A DNA stretch of 64,000 nt from Periplaneta americana (GCF_040183065.1 NC_091125.1:30454312-30518311); one strand, 5' to 3'. Positions 23,818 through 37,474 are shown, counted from the first letter of the stretch. The notes: generated from the letters alone by a model not told the origin. Translations and numbers: made by a program.

Positions 23818-23825
23818 CTTCTTGT

Positions 23826-24383
23826 GGGGTCTGTGTCACACAACAATTCGATAGAAAAGCCGAGAAACATATGCTTTTTAAAAGGATATACGTTATGAAG
23901 ATTTTTTCAGACTAGCCAGTATTTACATCTTAGCTTCGCCACTGCCGATGAAGCAAACAAAGTTCTAAAATTCTTTCAATAACCATTTTTTAACTACTGT
24001 CGATACCTCGTTTGGCGGGAAATTTTTCTCTTCTTAACATTTTATTTCCCTTTCAGTATCTTTGAATCGATTAGCGGCGTTGCCAACGTATTCAAATCTT
24101 TTTCTATTGTTTCGCTTTTGTAGTAGAATGATTCCCGGCGCTGTTATCGCTATAGAGCGAAAGACTGTGACATAGGCTTGAATTGTATGCTTTCAATAAG
24201 CTGCATGTCATCCCTTACTGCGATTAGGGTAATTTACCACTGGCAGATAGAGCGCTTGGAGTAGTTGTAGGGGAATTAACATTTTAATGGTCATTTAGAG
24301 GAATTTACAGTACCCGATTATTCATAACCGAATCGGAAATGGAAAATTGTAGAAAATGAACAATAATAGATCATAATGTGATA
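23826..24383. other. Unassigned sequence
   Basis: Nothing recognised between the LINE and the hAT element. Confidence 0.5.
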
Positions 24384-24391
24384 ATAATAAT

Positions 24392-26589
<2,198 letters not shown>

Positions 26590-26597
26590 ATAATAAT

Positions 26598-27112
26598 ATA
26601 TAGGAAAAGTTAGCGGGGGGTAAGATCTTTTTGCATTATTATTTTCTATGAAAGAAATCCTCTTCAGGATCCAATAATTTGTCTTGGAAACCACAGACCC
26701 TCGACAAAATGGTGTATAAGCAACACTTTACAAGCTGGTTGGAATTCTTTTTCTTCTGAATAATTCAGTGCTTGTTGAAAACACATACCTCGCCGACTGG
26801 CGATAGGGAAGAGATGAAGTGTAATGGAAAGTGTGGGTGAAGGAAAACAAGGAGAATCTGACGTGCGGAATGACGGATGACAAGGGTTGCTTTAGACTCG
26901 GCGGGGGGTTCGATGTTGCTTCACACGGAGAGGGGCGAACACATCGCTTCCATACTGTGGATCAAGGTCGCGTCCGCTCCAATTGTTATATACCGCATCT
27001 CGCTCAGGCGCGCTCTGGCAAACGTTTAAACGTATTTGCTTGCATTCCATATTGTAATTTTCTTCTGCTCTACAAGGTCGAGGCTGCGGCTGGCTTTACT
27101 GCCTTGCCGAAG
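26598..27112. other. Unassigned, GC-richer sequence
   Basis: The 120-codon plus-strand frame at 26831-27193 crosses this region but runs over the target duplication and into the hAT end at 27121. Its sequence has no motif I know. Higher GC makes chance open frames likely. Confidence 0.45.
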
Positions 27113-27120
27113 GTTAGTGG

Positions 27121-29143
27121 CAGGGTTGCCATACGGACGACTATGCATACGACTATTTTGACTGCAATTGTACGAGGTACGACCGAACTGTAGATCGTAC
27201 GCAATTTTGTACGACTATTTTACTGAAGGAACAGAATTATTTTGAAACTTATGTTGGTTTATCTATACTAATAATAAATCTGTAGCCGAAATTTTTTTTG
27301 GTAATTTTCGATTTTCCAAAAATAATTGGTCCTAACATATATAATTAACCACCCTGAAACCGAAAATCGCATTTTTGAAATTTTTGTTTGTATGTCTGTC
27401 TGTATGTTTGTTACCTTTTCACGCGATAATGGCTGAACCGATTTATATGAAAATTGTAATATAAATTAAGTTCGTTGTAACTTAGATTTTAGGCTATATG
27501 ACATTCAAAATACTTCATTTAAAAGGGGGGTTATAAGGGGGGCTGAATTAAATAAATCGAAATATCTCGTTTATTATTGATTTTTGTGAAAAATATTACA
27601 TAACAAAAGTTTCTTTAAAAATGATTTCCGATAAGTTTTATTCTATACAAAATTTTGATAGGACTGATATATAATGAGATAAATGAGTTTCAAAATTAGA
27701 ATAACGCCATCTAAGACGGTGCAATGAATTAAGAACAAATGACTTCGTCTATAAGGGGCCTTGGACAACAACAATCGAAAGCTATTAAACATAGCCTACA
27801 GAGAATGTTTCTGTGTTTGTATGAAGTAATATCAGAAGCTAAATTAACCGATTTGTATAATTAATTATTATTTCACCATTGGAAAGTGTAGTTTCTCTAT
27901 AATGCTATAATGTTATTACAGTAACGTCTGAATAAATCGAGGACAGGTAAGAATAAAATAGCTTCTTATGCACAGAAAATTTGATAGGCTATTTTGTATA
28001 TTCGTTTTCTGTATTTCTTAAAATAATATGTATGTACACTCATTTTAATCTCAGAGAATTAACGAACAACGAGAGTGTATTGATTTAGTATGCAGTAATA
28101 GTACGTTAGCTTAGCAATCCATTATTTTGTAATTCAAATTTTAACTATGCTCAATTGAATCGTGTTAAAATACATAAAATATAGCTTATATGCAATAAAT
28201 GCAATGCAAAAAAAATTGGGTATTGAGCGAAGCAGATTATCTTGCGCTGTTGTAAAAGTTGTTCCCTGGATCAAACGTGCTATTTTAATTATGTAATTAC
28301 TTTATATTTATTTCTAACAGGTGCAGCGGAGCGCACGGGTACGGCTAGTAATTAAAATAAAATTAAAAGTTAATTCGTCCCTTTAAAGACAAATTTTCTT
28401 CATTCAGTAATTATGTCGTTAACTAATACGGAAAAGGCGTGCTTTAAAGGGATAGAAGATGCTTTGAAAACCAATATGATATCTATGCTTGCCATGCAAA
28501 TCATACATTCATAATACTATATTTGTCATCTTTAGTTCTAGGTTTCATATACACAACGCGGTTATGTGAAAGTAATACGAGTTCAGAGATCTGCTGACGT
28601 CTTTGTATGTTCACAATGGAAGTATTTTATGAATGAACTAATACCGCAGTAGGATGAAGAAGTCTAAACGCGCCGAAATTATGGTGGTGTTGGATTTGAG
28701 TCGACTTCAGGTGAATTAATTTGGTGTAATTGTCAGCTGCCGCATTGATTGATATTAGTCCTAAATATCAGCCGTCGCGCCGGTCGAAGATAAAGTTTCT
28801 GCTGACTTTCAATAGGAATAATGTTGTTTCTGACCAAGCCTCATCGTGCATGCTTTACCGGAAATGACAGTGTTGTTGAAGAATTGGTGATTTGTTTGAA
28901 TGCCAAATATCATTGTGGATGTGAACTACAAAATTAGTAATATTCTTAATATTGGAACTAACATTTACTGGTAGAATTATATGTAGGCCTATGAACAAAT
29001 TTTTTGCGTGTTATCTGAAATATGTTTGTACGCACTATCCATAAAAATAGTAAAGTGAGAAATGTACGACAATTTTATGCTGAAGTACGAGATTTTTCAT
29101 AAGTTGGTACGACTGTTGCATTTCTTTTATCTGGCAACCCTGG
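27121..29143. mobile_element. Non-autonomous hAT element carrying a Helitron
   Basis: The TIRs are CAGGGTTGCCA at 27121 and its inverse TGGCAACCCTG ending at 29143. The 8-bp target duplication GTTAGTGG is perfect at 27113-27120 and 29144-29151. Without the Helitron at 27262-28348 the element is about 936 bp. It is rich in TACGA motifs near both ends, probably subterminal repeats, and encodes no transposase. A diverged relative starts near 36565. The family looks distinct from the CGGBP1-type hAT next door, since the TIRs differ after CAGGG. Confidence 0.9.
27262..28348 (+). mobile_element. Non-autonomous Helitron, 1087 bp
   Basis: It starts TCTATACTAATAATAAATC directly after A27261 and ends CGGCTAG directly before T28349. 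The hairpin GTGCAGCGGAGCGCAC (28321-28336) lies eight bases before the terminal CTAG. The empty site is visible in the related hAT copy at about 37270-37290, where the same flanks are joined as an uninterrupted ..AT.. with no duplication. That is the expected A|T Helitron insertion. It has no Rep/Hel coding region. Confidence 0.93.
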
Positions 29144-29151
29144 TTAGTGGT

Positions 29152-29423
29152 AATAACAACCAGCAATGGAGGAATTTGTTGCAAATAAAACGTAAAGTAG
29201 AAAACGTGTTCGAATAAAAATGAGTTCAAATGTTGATAGGAAAATAAAAAATATAAATATCCGACGCCTTAGTGCGCATAAGTAATTATAGATTTAAGGT
29301 AAAATGACGTGTTAAATACATTTACACTTATATAACGAAGAAGATTACATTTGTGTGCAAAGCAAAACAACAATGTAAGATTTGAACAAAACATTTACAT
29401 ACCGAAAGAAGTTTTTCTTCTTA

Positions 29424-29461
<38 letters not shown>

Positions 29462-29729
29462 AATCTTCTTCTTCTTCTTCTTCTTCTTCTTCTTCTTCTT
29501 CTTCTTCTTCTTCACAGTTTAGACTATTTAACCCGTCCCGGCTCCGTATTGTTTGGACTATCTCTTCATTGGCCTACGCAAGTTTCTTCTGCCTTTATGT
29601 TGGTATTTTAAAGCTAGTTTTGGGATTCTGATTTCCGTCATCCAGTCTATAAGCTATCGCCAGGTTTTCCTGTTTCACACCGGTACAATCATGTATGAAC
29701 AATATACTGTATTTACGTTAAAGGAACTG
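29152..29729. repeat. Short unassigned stretch with (TCA)n and (CTT)n tracts
   Basis: (TCA)n at 29427-29461 is followed directly by (CTT)n at 29464-29513. The His/Leu-rich open frame over them is an artefact. The rest is unassigned. Confidence 0.8.
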
Positions 29730-29920
29730 ATGATTAATAAAAGGAGATAATATAACAAGGAAACACACATAGTAATTATTGATTATGTTAAAGCATTTGA
29801 TAAAGTAGACAGTATACACCTCTGGACAATTTTAAAAGAAAATGGAATCCATTAAAAGTTATGTAGGAACACACAGTTTCGGGATCCGGAACATTCGCCA
29901 CCAATTTTTCTTCACTAGGA

Positions 29921-30968
29921 CGATTCGTAATACATTAAAATTTCGTAACAGGACGATTCGTAATACATTACAGTTTCGTAACAGGACGATTCGTAACACA
30001 TTACAGTTTCGTAACAGGACGATTCGTAACACATTACACTTTCGTAATAGGACGATTCGTAACACATTACAGTTTCGTAACAGGACGATTCGTAACACAT
30101 TATAATTTCGTAACAGGACGATTCGTAACACGTTACAATTTCGTAACAGGACGATTCGTAACACGTTACAATTTCATAACAGGACGATTCGTAATACATT
30201 ACAATTTCGTAACAGGACGATTCGTAATACATTACAATTTCGTAACAGGACGATTCGTAACACATTACACTTTCGTAATAGGACGATTCGTAATACATTA
30301 CAATTTCGTAACAGGACGATTCGTAAAACATTACAATTTCGTAACAGGACGATTCGTAATAGATTACAATTTCGTAACAGGACGATTCGCAATACATTAC
30401 AATTTTCTAACAGGACGATTCGTAACACATTACAATTTTCTAACAGGACGATTCGTAACACATTACAATTTCGTAACAGGACGATTCGTAACACATTACA
30501 ATTTCGTAACAGGACGATTCGCAATATATTACAATTTCGTAACAGGACGATTCGTAACACATTACAATTTCGTAACAGGACGATTCGTAATACATTACAA
30601 TTTCGTAACAGGACGATTCGTAACACATTACAATTTCGTAACAGGACGATTCGCAATACATTACAATTTCCTAACAGGACGATTCGTAACACATTACAAT
30701 TTCGTAACAGGACGATTCGCAATACATTACAATTTCCTAACAGGACGATTCGTAACACATTACAATTTCGTAACAGGACGATTCGTAACACATTACAATT
30801 TCGTAACAGGACGATTCGTAACACATTACAATTTCGTAACAGGACGATTCGCAATATATTACAATTTCGTAACAGGACGATTCGTAACACATTACAATTT
30901 CGTAACAGGACGATTCGTAATACATTACAATTTAGTAACAGGACGATTCGTAACACATTACGAATCAC
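29921..30968. repeat. 33-bp minisatellite, about 32 copies
   Basis: The core unit is AACAGGACGATTCGTAACAC followed by ATTACAATTTCGT. Variants (CGTAATAC, CGCAATAC, TTTCCTAAC, CGTAATAGG) recur in patterns: a two-unit (66-base) block repeats at about 30650 and 30716, and a block marked by CGCAATATATT recurs at 30521 and 30851, exactly 10 units apart. Because 33 is a multiple of three, several frames stay open on both strands, giving 160- and 264-codon ORFs of 11-residue repeats. I regard those as by-products. Confidence 0.95.
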
Positions 30969-31740
30969 GGATTATATTTGAAAAACTAAAAGATTAAATT
31001 GTTACTCGACTTAATAAAACATTGGTGCCGGCTTTTATTTCTGTTAATTACGAATCTGCGCTTTTGAGTGCATGTGACACTTTCGTTTGACCAGCTGCGA
31101 GAGGTGGCTGAGGAAGAACTGCTCCCAATTTTCGACTATGCGGAAGACAATTTCATTATAGGTCGAAGACGCGGTCGTCTTTTCTCACAGAACATATGAA
31201 ACTGTTAAAAAGAATCTTAACGAAATTATCAAGAACAACAAACACCTGTAAAGCTTGGTATGGGCGACTTAACCTTTAAATGGGAAAAGCGCACCCCTCA
31301 GTATATCATTTTCTGGCACTCCAGAGAGACACGGCAGAAATCAGCGAAGAATGTAGAAAGAAGTGGCATATCTCCAAGCAAGAAAAAGAAGAAATACGTT
31401 GACTTGGATAAATGAGTTCAGAGATGTTGAAAAATATTGAGAGTACAAGGATAACGATTAATATATTGAGGTGCTTACGGTCTCTTGGACATGACGTAGC
31501 AGGAAATTGTTGACTTTTATATATTGAAAACATAATAAAATTAATAAAATATATACGATTACAATATTCATTCATTCATATTGGCAGCAGTAATGCTGTG
31601 GTCTAGTTGTCATTGTAACGAATGTGTCACATGTTACGAAAAAATACTTGTGACCAACTTATCATTGTGACGGATTGCCAGTGACTAAACTGGCCGATGA
31701 CGAAACATTTGTGACGAAACGTTCTAGACCCCAGAATTTG
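30969..31740. other. Unassigned sequence between minisatellite and RT
   Basis: Part of the segment that separates the two halves of the LINE RT. I see no family motif or element end. The 89-codon minus-strand frame at 31306-31575 is not recognisable. Confidence 0.45.
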
Positions 31741-32077
31741 TCATAAAAATTGGAAATAAAACGAGTAAAAGTCAAATTTGCTCTAACCATGGAGTTAAAC
31801 AAGGTTGCGGTCTTTCTCCAATGTTTTAATCTATACATGAATAATAATAAAAGAAATGGAATTAAGAAATAAAATTGGGAAATAAAAATTACTTGAAAAT
31901 ATTACTGTATGCCAGGGACGGGGAACTCGTATTATAAACAGAGCAATCAGAATGAGTACTTACAACAGCAACTAAGGTAGCGGGAAATACTGTAATTACA
32001 GAAGGCGAACTGAAAATAAATGTTTTTAAATTACACAAAATATGTCAAAAATACAATTTTAAAATCATCATCATCTT

Positions 32078-33235
32078 CTTCCTAACAAGTATTAGGCCAA
32101 GTGGCCTGTTACCGTCTCAAACTAGAATTTTCAGTCCATCTCTTCTTTGGACGACCTAGAGATCTTTTGCCATATGGATGGTAATGAAACAGTGCTTTTG
32201 GAATTCTGTATCGATTCATTCGTTCGAGATGACCCTTCCACTGAAGTTGATATTTGCTGATGAACTGCATAATAGGTTCTATTTGAAGTTCTTGCATTAT
32301 GTCCTCATTTTTTTTATGATCCCAGCGAGTATATCCAGCTGTTGCTCTCATAAACCTCATCTCACTTGCTGTTATTCTACTGACATCTTTATTCTTCACA
32401 GTCCACGCTTCACTACCATAGCTTAATACTGGTTGTGCTAAGGTTTTATACAAGCCTATTCTTGTGTGTCTTTGTACTAGTGAAGGTTTCATGATTTTAT
32501 TAATGATCCCCATTGTTTTATTACATTTACATATTTTTTCAGCAATATCTACTTCATCATAAGGTGATAGTGTATAGCCAAGATAAGTGAAGGTATTTAC
32601 TCTTTCTATTATTTTATTATTCAAACAGATTTTGCTTGGTACAGGGAATTTCCCACAAAATGACATGATTTTCGATTTTTCAATATTAATTTCCATGTTA
32701 TATTTTTCACTGGCTATATTTAAATTGTGTACTGAATATTGTAAATCATCTTCAGTTGATGCCATGAGAACTAAATCATCAGCGAAAAGTAAAGCATCAA
32801 GCTGCAAATTTCGATTAATTGGAATAAATCCATGGCGTGTCTGTCGCCAATCTTGAATGATTCTATTTATATATATAATAAACAGAAGTGGCGAAAGCCC
32901 ACAGCCTTGTCGTACTCCACTATAAATGGGTCGCCACTGTGAAAGTTTATTGTTACTTCGAATTGCTATGATGGTTGTTTTATATATATTGTAAATATGT
33001 TGTATAATCTGTTGAGGTACTTGATCATCTGCCAAAATCTGAAGTAATTTATTCCGATTAACTTTATCAAAAGCCTTTTTAAAGTCAATGAATGCCATAT
33101 GCGTTTCTAGATTAAATTCTCTATGTTTCTCAACCAGTAATTTCAATGCGAAATATCCATCACAACAGGACCTTCCTCGACGAAAACCATTTTGTTCCTC
33201 ACTGATAATATTGTCGTAATGCTTTAATTTTAAAA
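32078..33235 (-). mobile_element. 5'-truncated non-LTR retrotransposon with long RT ORF
   Basis: Family-like sequence starts at about codon 30 of the ORF (33230), where the protein switches from random hydrophobic text to LKHYDNIISEEQNGFRRGRS. The 3' end lies a little beyond the stop at 32109. The copy lacks endonuclease and 5' regions. I saw no tail or target duplication that I could fix. Confidence 0.75.
32109..33230 (-). CDS. Reverse transcriptase, C-terminal two thirds (endonuclease-RT type)
   Basis: A 402-codon frame opens at 33317. Its first ~29 residues come from flanking sequence and the RT starts at about 33230. Motifs in order: EEQNGFRRGRSCCD, AFIDFKKAFDKVNRNKL (residues 75-91), SGVRQGCGLSPLLFIIYINR (133-152), LFADDLVLMASTEDDLQ (FADD 178-181), then TYLGYTLSP, the YGSEAWT region and the typical tail HLERMNR ... 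GRPKKRW. Both Asp pairs of the active site are present. It resembles insect endonuclease-RT proteins of RTE-like or related clades; clade assignment is uncertain. The frame is intact but 5'-truncated, so autonomous activity is unlikely. Confidence 0.88.
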   Translation of the reverse strand, partial: KLKHYDNIISEEQNGFRRGRSCCDGYFALKLLVEKHREFNLETHMAFIDFKKAFDKVNRNKLLQILADDQVPQQIIQHIYNIYKTTIIAIRSNNKLSQWRPIYSGVRQGCGLSPLLFIIYINRIIQDWRQTRHGFIPINRNLQLDALLFADDLVLMASTEDDLQYSVHNLNIASEKYNMEINIEKSKIMSFCGKFPVPSKICLNNKIIERVNTFTYLGYTLSPYDEVDIAEKICKCNKTMGIINKIMKPSLVQRHTRIGLYKTLAQPVLSYGSEAWTVKNKDVSRITASEMRFMRATAGYTRWDHKKNEDIMQELQIEPIMQFISKYQLQWKGHLERMNRYRIPKALFHYHPYGKRSLGRPKKRWTENSSLRR

Positions 33236-33489
33236 TATCTATTGAAAAGACCAAGGCAAGCGACAGACGAAATCCAAAATAGCAATAGAACACAAAATCA
33301 TACAACAAGTAAAACATTTAATTAACGAGGGTGTGACATCTCATTTGATTATGACAGATATAATGAATAAGGTAACAAAATTCTAGGACATGTGTGGAAC
33401 GATAAAACTATCATCAAAGTAACAAAAGAGACACAATTAAAATTCTACAAATCTTTAACAGTACTATAAGTTACTAGTTTCACTTTACG

Positions 33490-34060
33490 ATGCTCGCTAG
33501 CCTTTGTACGGGGAGTTGCTTTTTTGTTCGGACTCAGTCGTTCCTTTCTTTTCCTTACGTTAGCATAGAGACACCATTTCTTGTCACCAGTAACAATATT
33601 GGATAGGAATGTTCGATGTTGTTCACGAGCCAATCGATGACGAGCAAGCAAAAATGTACATATGGCCACCAGCTGATTTTTTTTTGGTTTTGGCTTTAGG
33701 TACACATACACCTGATTTTTGAACCTTGCCCATTGAATGCAAATGTCGCACGATGGTGGAATGATCACAGTTCATCACATTTTCCAGTTCTTTGGTACAC
33801 TGACGTGGATCATTGTGAATTAATGTGTTTAAACGATCTTCATCAAACCCCGAAGGTCTTCCTGAACGTCGAGTGTCACTAATGTCAAGATGACCCTTCT
33901 TAAGACGAGAAAACCATTTTCTTGCCTTGCTCTATCCAATAGCATTGTCCCCATACACGGCGCAAATGTTTCTGGGCGCCTCCGCTGCTTTCGCCCCTCT
34001 ATTGAACTCAAAAAGAAGAATATGTTGGAAATGTTCCACTTTCTCCACTTGGCACTCCAT
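33490..34060 (-). pseudogene. Mariner transposase, broken and 3'-truncated
   Basis: The minus-strand start at 34060 opens with MECQVEKVEHFQHILLFEFN, then the HTH part (RKWFSRLKKGHLDISDTRRS, GRPSGFDEDRL). A stop interrupts IG*SKARKWF. Further on, NPRQ-like HNDPRQCTKELE and DHSTIVRHLHSMGKVQKSGV are readable. A frameshift follows a poly-Lys tract near 33690. The next frame carries LLARHRLAREQHRTFLSNIV and TGDKKWCLYANVRKRKE, containing the first catalytic Asp of the DD34D triad. The part with the second and third Asp is absent. Inactive. Confidence 0.85.
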
Positions 34061-34217
34061 TTTCTAGCGTCCACGGCTCCACTCACTATCTGCAAAAATG
34101 AAAACTTCAATGAATCGCTATTTGTTAAAAGGGCAGAAGTCCAAAAATACAAATTTTACAGGAGAAACAAAAAAGTGTCCAGAACATCCGTACTTTTAAC
34201 ATAAATTATAAAATATT

Positions 34218-34637
34218 ATGTTGCATTTTAATCATTTGTACTGGGTTTTTAAGAGTCTTTTCAACACTAATCTCACTAGACGTTTTGATTGCATCGATAA
34301 ATCTGCGAATGGAACATGAGCAGATTTATCTAGAGAAAATCAAAACTCGAGTGGGATTTAATCGACTATTACACGGTTAGAAGAAAGTATATAAAGATTA
34401 GAAGTAACGAAGTACTCCAATTAAATAAAATATTAATTGACTTACGAAAATACAACTGTCTTCAAATGTATTATTGTACCATCTCAACATTACAAATATT
34501 ACGCTAGATGCATGCTAGATGGCAGTAGTGAGCAATGCCTTCTCGTCGAGAAGTTCTCGATCTATTATACGCGATGGCAATGTTACTAGTCAAGAAGGCT
34601 TTGTTGATTCAGTTTCATTTTTATTAAAATGCAACAT
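34218..34637. mobile_element. Inverted-repeat element with inner palindrome
   Basis: ATGTTGCATTTTAAT (34218-34232) is exactly mirrored at 34623-34637. Inside, 34267-34363 forms an imperfect foldback with about 40-base arms around GATAAATCTGC / GCAGATTTATC. Target duplication unclear. It may be two nested foldback elements. Confidence 0.55.
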
Positions 34638-34833
34638 TCCACTTCAATTATCCGAGTCCCAGTAATCAACGTCACTTGACAGATGATTTTCAATAAATCT
34701 TAATATTAAACAATCTCTGATACGTGACTATCCATAATATTATATAGCAGAAGCTATAACATAACCTAACTAATATACTGTATACAAGTGTTAGAAAAGT
34801 TTTAATTAACGACAATGATATAAAAAATAAACA

Positions 34834-35148
34834 TGAATAATTTTAAAAGGAATAATTATTGAGTATACAATTTTCAAATTTGAATGTGGTTGGTGGTTCA
34901 ATTGATGTTATATTGGACGTGTGCGTAATAGAAGTGGAACTCGTTGATTTAGGCCTACATGGTGTATTCAACTTACTCAGGATTTCCGAATGAATAATTT
35001 TAAAAGGAATAATTATTGAATGTACAATTTTTAAATTTGAATGTGGTTGGTGGTTCATTTGATGTTATATTGGACGTGTGCGTAATAGAAGTGGAACTCG
35101 TTGATTTAGGCCTACATGGTGTATTCAACTTATTCAGGATTTCCGAAT
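34834..35148. repeat. 157-bp tandem duplication, two copies
   Basis: The unit starts TGAATAATTTTAAAAGGAAT at 34834 and again at 34991, about 97% identical. The Thr/Ser-rich minus-strand frame simply repeats with it. Confidence 0.95.
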
Positions 35149-35281
35149 GATGCTCTTCATTTATTTGTAAATCGGATTACAGAAGATGCATATGTATGAT
35201 CAGTGATTTTGATTAATTCTTGTTCTTGAATGCCAATGCGAGTCATATTTGAAATTGCTGTGCATCGACTGGAGTGGTTTG

Positions 35282-35283
<2 letters not shown>

Positions 35284-35324
<41 letters not shown>
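35284..35324. repeat. (TA)n microsatellite
   Basis: About 20 TA units. Confidence 0.95.
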
Positions 35325-35326
<2 letters not shown>

Positions 35327-35366
35327 ACGTCCAAACCAGCGCTGTTTCAAATGTTGGCAAACAAAG

Positions 35367-35422
35367 AAACAAATGCTAGGGACGCGATAAAATTAAACAA
35401 ATGCTAGGGACGCGATAAAATT
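35367..35422. repeat. 28-bp tandem duplication
   Basis: AAACAAATGCTAGGGACGCG followed by ATAAAATT occurs twice in direct succession with no change. This could be a target-site-like duplication left after loss of an element or simple slippage. Confidence 0.85.
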
Positions 35423-36005
35423 GTGCGATAAGCAGCCATGATAAGTTGAAATACGTCCTTTCGTACCGTTTTATTGGTCAAAAGTAGTATGACGTTGGAA
35501 GAGTGTAATAGTCAACATAAATTATATGCATTTCTATGGTAGAGAACACATTTCAATAAAGAAATGAAGTGTGAAAAAAATTTTACTTCTGCCCTTTTAA
35601 CAAATAGCTATTCCAATATGTAAATTCAAGCACAACAATTGAACTTCAAATAAAATATGACAATCGATAAATAAACCCATAGCAACCGGAGTACCAACAC
35701 ACGAAACAAAAACGCTACGAACTTATGCACCAACCCGATATATTAATACTTGTTTTAAATAACATTACCAGTAGTTAACCTTGCTCATTTTATTTCTTTA
35801 TTAATACTATATCATTATTTTTGAAAGCTGTAACACTATTATACTATTATTTTATTTTGTTTTATTTGTGTTGCTGTATTTATTGCTATTAATGTATTAT
35901 TCATAGTGTTTTATTTGTAGGCCTCCTGTAGTTATTGTATTTTTGTGCTGAACTATAATTGGCCAACGGCTGTTTATCAGCACGTAAATATAAATTAAAT
36001 AAATA

Positions 36006-36038
<33 letters not shown>

Positions 36039-36055
36039 TGTTATTATTGTTATTA

Positions 36056-36120
<65 letters not shown>

Positions 36121-36556
36121 TGTAGCAGCAGCACATCAAAATGTGTAACGTTTGTATGAACTAAAAGAGCATTCCCACGACCTCTAAGTGGAACGTTTCA
36201 TTAATCCAGCGTAGTTTAGTTACATAGTTCGAAGTTCTAGTACGAGATGGCAGTACTAGCAAGTAGTCTATCTCCCGTAGTTGATGTCACGAAAAGTTCC
36301 TTTATGAGTTCGGAAGACGTGAAAATTTGTTAGAATCGTACTTCACAGGATCATTTCTGTAGTACGCATTCTCTGACTGGACTATCAACAGTTGAGTCAA
36401 GTTGCAACCACGATGACGAGTTGTGACAATTCTCTCTGAGCGTGAGGCAGATCGTAGATATCATTTGATGTCTTTTGATCATCGATGATCGTTCAGGTTC
36501 GGGTAACCGAATCGGAGGAGGGAGTTGTATGCTGAGTGGTTTTTACTAAGGTTATA
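35423..36556. other. Unassigned sequence with (TAA/TTA)n tract
   Basis: No supported gene. A compound trinucleotide microsatellite (TAA, TTG, TTA) covers 35999-36120 and causes a poly-Ile frame. Confidence 0.6.
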
Positions 36557-36600
36557 GATGGCCTCGCGGTTGCTATACGTACGATTATTGTCGTACGCAT

Positions 36601-37172
36601 TACGAAATACGAATCGATTCTAATGATTTGTTTACGATTCTTCCCAGTTTGCGATTCCAACTATTTTTTTGAATCGTCAACGAACGATTCGCAGGAATTT
36701 TTCTTTACAAACCATGGGTAGAACAAAAACGTTCTACAGCTCTCGTATAGATGGCATAAGATGTGAGACATTGGATTGTCTCTTTCTCATTGGCTGGAAT
36801 CATTCATCATGACCTCCATTAGTCTATAAAATTATTAAAGTTAATGTTTCTTAATTATAATTTATCACCTGAACCTTATACGTACATTTTTTTGCATTAC
36901 ATCTCTATTTAACCATGTAAATTTCAGGTTCGTGTTCATTATTTTTCACACTTAACAAATGCAGTACCGTATTTTGATTTCACTCTCGCTCGGAAGCATT
37001 CGGCACGGTTCGGATATGTCCGCTGATAGGTTACATCAAACAAGTACGATAACATGCCGATTCGCTACTATTCTTTTGAACGAAGATTCGTTGATACCAC
37101 GAATCGATTCTTACGATTCTTTATTATTAGTCGTTCGAATGAACGATTCGTTCACGAATCGACCCAACTCTA
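36601..37172. mobile_element. hAT-like MITE, 572 bp, with 8-bp target duplication
   Basis: A perfect GTACGCAT duplication lies at 36593-36600 and 37173-37180. The right end (minus strand) is TAGAGTTGGGTCGATTCG, typical of some hAT termini. The left end is degraded (TACGAAATACGAATCG). Inside, many ACGAATCG/CGATTCGT palindromic motifs occur near both ends. There is no coding region. It is inserted in the diverged hAT copy. Confidence 0.75.
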
Positions 37173-37474
37173 GTACGCATACGACAATTTGTACGAGGTA
37201 CGACAGCACTCTTTGTCGTACGCAATTTTGTAGGACTATTTTACTGAAGGAAAAAATTATTTTGAAACTTAAAATGTTGGTCTATAATTAAAACAAAATT
37301 GGTGGTTAATTCGTCCCTTTTCGAGAAGTTTTCTTCACTCAGCATGTCCATGCTTTTAGGGGGGGGGGATGCTTGGAAAATCGATCTGATAACTATGTTT
37401 GCCAAGCAAGTCATAATTTGTCGTCTTGATCTCTAGGTTTTACGTGTACGGTGCGGTTATATCAAAGTAATACA

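Larger units (their letters stand above)
21742..23825 (-). mobile_element. Jockey/CR1-like LINE, 5'-truncated, with two SINEs inside
   Basis: The 3' end lies at a (TTTA)n tract (21742-21802). A perfect 10-bp inverted repeat CCTGGTAGAG / CTCTACCAGG (21805-21850) forms a hairpin in the 3' region. Upstream on the minus strand come the RT C-terminal tail (about 22030-22125, broken by a SINE), decayed coding to 23184, and an RT core at 23185-23817. SINEs occupy 22138-22384 and 22520-22775. The copy starts inside the RT domain, so the endonuclease and ORF1 are lost. Confidence 0.8.
29730..32066 (+). pseudogene. LINE reverse transcriptase split by a minisatellite
   Basis: Plus-strand RT pieces lie in the right order on both sides of the 33-bp array. 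The 29766-29855 piece reads IDYVKAFDKVDSIHLWTILK (RT motif with the first catalytic Asp). At about 31741-31830 it reads IKIGNKTSKSQ..NHGVKQGCGLSPMF (motif B). At about 31890-32066 a decayed LLYARDGELVL (motif C, second Asp region damaged) is followed by ELKINVFKLHKICQKYNFKI. The missing bases between the first two pieces correspond to only about 40 residues, so about 1.8 kb was inserted or expanded there. It belongs to the same general type of RT as 32109-33230 but is more decayed. Confidence 0.75.

Noticed and set aside
26831..27193. 120-codon plus-strand ORF
   Set aside because: Runs through a hAT target duplication and TIR, has no domain, and lies in GC-richer DNA where chance open frames are longer.
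29842..30968. Up to 264-codon repeat proteins, or a CRISPR array, in the 33-bp repeat
   Set aside because: Several frames on both strands are open because the unit is a multiple of three. There are no unique spacers between repeats, so it is not a CRISPR array, and there is no start context or non-repeat domain.
35901..36134. Poly-isoleucine ORF
   Set aside because: Translation of an ATT/TTA microsatellite.
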